In this document: one piece after another, positions 61,245-64,000 of the stretch
Numbering within the stretch: position 1 is the stretch's first letter
How the letters are laid out: the number at the start of each line of letters is the position of its first letter
From: Luteitalea sp.
GTDB lineage: Bacteria; Acidobacteriota; Vicinamibacteria; Vicinamibacterales; Vicinamibacteraceae
Assembly (NCBI GenBank): GCA_009377495.1
Contig: WHTZ01000011.1
Location: 1 to 64,000 of the forward strand
Length of the DNA stretch: 64,000 bases
Reading direction: 5' to 3'
Translations under genes and position numbers: made by a program
The notes under the pieces: generated by a model
Told to the model about the DNA's origin: nothing
Seen by the model: only the letters and a program-made list of their open reading frames with translations
Database searches by the model: none

Positions 61245-61515
61245 GGCGCTCTGCGGCGACTCGCCGGGTCTCGTCCTCTAGCAGTACTTCAGCCACGCGG
61301 TCCGGTGTCATCTCCTCGTCAGGGCGGGCTTCGTGGGCACACCGAACCAAGGGCAGCCGGACCCTGTGACGTACGGCCCGGGGCGCTGCACCCTCGATGG
61401 CAAGACCACGCCTGAGAAGATCAGCGATGATGTCCTTGAGCTTCCGACCCTCGTGAACCGCACGGATCTTCACCATGCGCATCAGTTCGTCTGGAAGATC
61501 GAGCGTTGTCTTCAT
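61237..61515 (-). CDS. Ribbon-helix-helix antitoxin (VapB-like)
   Basis: 92 residues. The N-terminal ribbon-helix-helix is MKTTLDLPDELMRMVKIRAVHEGRKLKDIIADLLRRGL (strand plus two helices), for dimeric operator binding. The C-terminal half is charged and should wrap the toxin. It is upstream of vapC with an eight-base overlap. A perfect inverted repeat sits just before its start. On the minus strand a TATTAT is nine bases before the ATG, which would give a nearly leaderless message. Confidence 0.85.
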   Translation of the reverse strand: MKTTLDLPDELMRMVKIRAVHEGRKLKDIIADLLRRGLAIEGAAPRAVRHRVRLPLVRCAHEARPDEEMTPDRVAEVLLEDETRRVAAERHG

Positions 61516-61527
61516 GTGCCCATAATA

Positions 61528-61547
61528 CCATAAAGATGCTTTTATGG
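61528..61547. promoter_or_regulatory. VapBC operator
   Basis: CCATAAA (61528-61534) and TTTATGG (61541-61547) are exact complements with a six-base spacer, 13 bases upstream of the antitoxin ATG, where autorepression by a ribbon-helix-helix antitoxin would occur. Confidence 0.6.
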
Positions 61548-61587
61548 GTCGCGCCGAAATTCAGCGGCCTGTTAGTATCCACGCATG

Positions 61588-62982
61588 CTATCGCTTCAGC
61601 TGCGACACTAACGAGACGACAGCGCGGAATTTGCCGTTCGGTTCCCTCGGAATCTCCGATACAACCTCCAGATCGACGCGCATCTCCTTTCCGGTCCGCT
61701 TTCCGAGCTCGTAGAGCAGGTGCTCGCGTTGTCGTTCCGAGAAGGCACTGCCGAGGACGAGCCTGACGACTAGCCTGTCGAGGCTGGGCTGGACGATCTG
61801 AGCCGCGCGAACGCCGTTCAACTGGCTGAAAACCGGAGTCAGACGCCCCAAAGGACGCCCCGACGGCGTCACCAGGACGTCATCGACTCTGCCCAGGATG
61901 TCGGCGACCAGCGGGAAATTTCGCCCGCACTTGCAGGTGGCGTCGCGCAGCACGACCTGGTCTCCCAGCCGGTATCGGAGCAGCGGCATGGTGCGGTTCA
62001 CGAAGGTGGTGCACACCGCTCCGCCAGGTGTTCCGACCGGCACCGGTCTATCATCCGCCCCGAGGACTTCTAGAAGACCGTGCTCTGGATGGACGTGGTA
62101 GCTGCCTTCCTCGCACTGCGACACGAAGTGAACCATCTCCACCGAACCGTACTGATCGATGACCTTCGTCCCAAACGCCTGCTCAATCGCGTGTCGCTGG
62201 TGCGGAAGCAGCGTTTCGGCGGTCGTGAAGACGACTCGCGGGCGAATATCTGTGAGGCCCTTATCGAGAACGTATGCGGCGACCGCGTGGAGGCTCGATG
62301 GGTACCCGATGATCTCGGGCGGCTGCAGGCGCTTCAGCGCCTCGCAGTACGAAGCCAGGTTCTCGCCGTGCAGATGGTGAGACGAGAACAGGTAGTTCCG
62401 CTGGAAATGGTCAACCCGCCAGAACGGTGGGCGCTCCTGTCCTCGTGGGCAGATGACTCGACCGAAGAAGGTCGCACGATACGTCCCGGGTGTGATCCCG
62501 AACCATGCGCGGAGGCGTGTCCAGAACGCATAGTGCCGCCGGCGAGACGCGACATCGCAGAACACCGCGAGCGGGGTGCCCGTCGTTCCACTCGTGCTCA
62601 GCCTGAGGCGGCGTTCCCCGCCTCGTGGCTCGGCCGTGAAGTCCTCGGGATTCCGACGGAGCTGTTCCTTCTCCAAGATTGGTAGCGTCGACAGATCGCG
62701 CGTCGATTGGATGTCGCTTGCCTTCAAACCGGTCTGCTGGCTCAAGCGCCGGTAGTAGGGCACGCGGTCGAACGCATGCGCCACCATGGCGCGGAGCTGC
62801 GCATCGACATACGCCTCGATGTCTGAGGCAGCCCAACGCTCTGCTTGCCGAAGGATTTCAAGAAGCGCTGTGCCTTCTGGACCCCTGCGCTCGCGACGCA
62901 AGCCGTAACCCAGCGCCGTCACTGCGAAATTCTGAAGCCACACCGGGCTCCCGTAGTAGGTAGCTTCCAGGAATCGATGCAT
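61588..62982 (-). CDS. CapK/PaaK-like adenylate-forming ligase 3
   Basis: 464 residues. Motifs: MVAHAFDRVPYYRRLSQQTGL, LPILEKEQLRRN, LRLSTSGTTGTPLAVFCD (loop), VVFTTAETLLPHQRHAIEQAFGTKVIDQYGSVEMVHFVSQC, FVNRTMPLLRYRLGDQVVLRD, CKCGRNFPLVADILGRVDDV, and IPREPNGKFRAVVSLV with the C-terminal lysine. It is the third paralogue of this family in nine kilobases, but on the opposite strand and paired with a glycosyltransferase (20-base gap). It probably activates a carboxylate for surface glycan decoration. Confidence 0.87.
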   Translation of the reverse strand: MHRFLEATYYGSPVWLQNFAVTALGYGLRRERRGPEGTALLEILRQAERWAASDIEAYVDAQLRAMVAHAFDRVPYYRRLSQQTGLKASDIQSTRDLSTLPILEKEQLRRNPEDFTAEPRGGERRLRLSTSGTTGTPLAVFCDVASRRRHYAFWTRLRAWFGITPGTYRATFFGRVICPRGQERPPFWRVDHFQRNYLFSSHHLHGENLASYCEALKRLQPPEIIGYPSSLHAVAAYVLDKGLTDIRPRVVFTTAETLLPHQRHAIEQAFGTKVIDQYGSVEMVHFVSQCEEGSYHVHPEHGLLEVLGADDRPVPVGTPGGAVCTTFVNRTMPLLRYRLGDQVVLRDATCKCGRNFPLVADILGRVDDVLVTPSGRPLGRLTPVFSQLNGVRAAQIVQPSLDRLVVRLVLGSAFSERQREHLLYELGKRTGKEMRVDLEVVSEIPREPNGKFRAVVSLVSQLKR

Positions 62983-63002
62983 GAACCTGACTGCCTCGAG
63001 TG

Positions 63003-64000
63003 TTAAGGCACGCGGCCGCCGGTCACGCTCTTGGGATCTGCAAGCCCTTCGCGCACGCGGCTCGCCACCGGCTCGCCCAGACGATCTGCCAGGAGGAGCG
63101 CCAAACGGGCCACGAGGTATCGCCAGTCGTGGAGCTGCGCCACTGCCCGGCGGGTAGTCACGCGCTCGAGGGATCGGGCGCCGGTCTCGAGGCTGCGCGC
63201 GATGGCCACTTCCCAGCCGTCCACGGTTTCCGCGAGCTCGATGACACCGGCCATCGGCTCGAGGGATTGGATTCGGCTACCAACCACCGGCTTGCCACTA
63301 GCGAGGTATTCATGGAGCTTCAAGGGATAGATGTAACTTGTGTAGGGCGTCACGCGATAGGGCAAGAGACAGACATCGAAGTGCTGGACATAAGAGGGGA
63401 GGTCGTCGACGCTCTTGACGCCGAGGAGGTGAACGTTGGCCCGCCTGCCGAGGGCCGCGACGCGCTCCGTGATGCCCTCGTGCTTGCCAACGGGCCCAAC
63501 GAAGACGAACGACCAGCCGGGGCGCCGGTTGACCAGGGTCTCGATGAGAGTCCAATCGAGCTGCTGCTTGAGGAGACCGGTGTACCCGATGCGGGGATGA
63601 GGAATGGGCGCGAGGTCCTCGGGCTCCGGCCGCGGAGCAGCATAAGCTGCGTAGTTCACGCCGTTGGGGATCATCGCCGTCCGACGGTTCACGTGCCCTT
63701 TCTTTGCCATGAGCCCGGGCGAATGAACGATCACTTGATCAACCGACTCAATGAGTCGCCGCTCGTCCTCCCCAACGGGCACCTCCCTCTCCGAAAACGA
63801 ATACTCGTCGTCAATGTGATACAGCGTGGCCGCAAAGCGTGCCGAGCGCGGCGCGCGAGCCAGCGCCGGGCGGCACACATGTAGCGCAATGGTCGTGCAG
63901 CCCGCGTCTCGGAGCAGGCGACGTGCCCGCCGCACGCGCAGATCGAAGGTGAGATTCGCGAGCCACCGCGGGCGATGGAACAGGGGAAGCCACGGTTGGG
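63003..64000 (-). CDS. Glycosyltransferase family 4, N-terminus cut by window edge
   Basis: The frame is open from the right edge (base 64000) to TAA at 63003, about 331 residues visible. A GTG at 63935 exists, but the codons before it (WLPLFHRPRWLANLTFDLR) fit a glycosyltransferase N-terminus, so the gene starts outside the window. GT-B half: VDQVIVHSPGLMAKKGHVNRRTAMIPNGVNYAAYA, PRIGYTGLLKQQLDWTLIETL, WSFVFVGPVGKHE, and FDVCLLPYRVTPYTSYIYPLKLHEYLASGKPVVGSRIQSL with the conserved E. Role: sugar addition to a surface glycan. It is upstream of the third CapK-like ligase in the same direction. Confidence 0.88.
   Translation of the reverse strand, partial: QPWLPLFHRPRWLANLTFDLRVRRARRLLRDAGCTTIALHVCRPALARAPRSARFAATLYHIDDEYSFSEREVPVGEDERRLIESVDQVIVHSPGLMAKKGHVNRRTAMIPNGVNYAAYAAPRPEPEDLAPIPHPRIGYTGLLKQQLDWTLIETLVNRRPGWSFVFVGPVGKHEGITERVAALGRRANVHLLGVKSVDDLPSYVQHFDVCLLPYRVTPYTSYIYPLKLHEYLASGKPVVGSRIQSLEPMAGVIELAETVDGWEVAIARSLETGARSLERVTTRRAVAQLHDWRYLVARLALLLADRLGEPVASRVREGLADPKSVTGGRVP

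Noticed and set aside
1-64000. CRISPR arrays, rRNA, tRNA genes, prophage or integrase genes
   Set aside because: I looked for regularly spaced repeats, conserved tRNA arms and phage or integrase motifs and found none; the only repeats are the hairpin families listed.

Overview
This is a GC-rich, gene-dense bacterial window with no rRNA, tRNA or CRISPR array that I can see. Several features together point to an Acidobacteriota genome, most likely Vicinamibacteria-like: an Oar-type TonB-dependent receptor with a carboxypeptidase-regulatory-like N-terminus, DUF1549/DUF1553 and DUF1501 proteins with c-type heme motifs, LVIVD repeats, a large mannose-6-phosphate isomerase, myo-inositol oxygenase and an exosortase-A locus. 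This placement is inference; no rRNA or marker gene settles it.

Layout. 1-8722: an M14 zinc carboxypeptidase cut by the left edge, a sigma-54 activator, and a divergent sulfate ABC transporter operon (binding protein, CysT, CysW, CysA). 8872-25348: a carbohydrate locus built around a GntR regulator at 19432. To its left runs a leftward operon (GH2 glycosidase, DUF1549/1553 heme protein, Tat-exported DUF1501 protein, membrane heme/LRR protein, LVIVD protein) plus a truncated sulfatase. To its right runs ROK kinase, phosphomannose isomerase, cupin glucose-6-phosphate isomerase, cupin PMI-like protein and an MFS sugar porter, followed by the TonB receptor (25453-28869). One 18-bp motif lies between matched -35 and -10 boxes in front of the GH2, sulfatase and TonB receptor units, which suggests a single regulon.

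28864-33043: a four-gene rightward cluster (OsmC-like protein, acyl-CoA-dehydrogenase-like flavoprotein, PhnD-like binding protein without a signal peptide, MetE-like methyltransferase), with intergenic repeats at its left end and an aspartyl-protease remnant at its right end. I cannot assign it to a known pathway, and it is the best candidate here for an undescribed system. 33091-35999: leftward aat, a hybrid GAF sensor kinase and myo-inositol oxygenase.

36243-60532: a tight rightward run of 19 genes of exosortase-A (XrtA) / exopolysaccharide type behind a good sigma-54 promoter. It encodes an activator, secretion ATPase, export protein, outer-membrane barrel, Wzz-like protein, tyrosine autokinase, priming glycosyltransferase, a deacetylase-acyltransferase fusion, acyl carrier protein, acyl-CoA ligase, exosortase-EpsI, O-antigen-ligase-like protein, glycosyltransferases, two CapK-like ligases, a CapA-like protein and a polysaccharide deacetylase. 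60759-64000: a VapBC toxin-antitoxin pair, a third CapK-like ligase and a glycosyltransferase cut by the right edge, all leftward.

Three copies of a REP-like palindrome with a similar loop are scattered through the window; two lie in open reading frames and are translated in frame.
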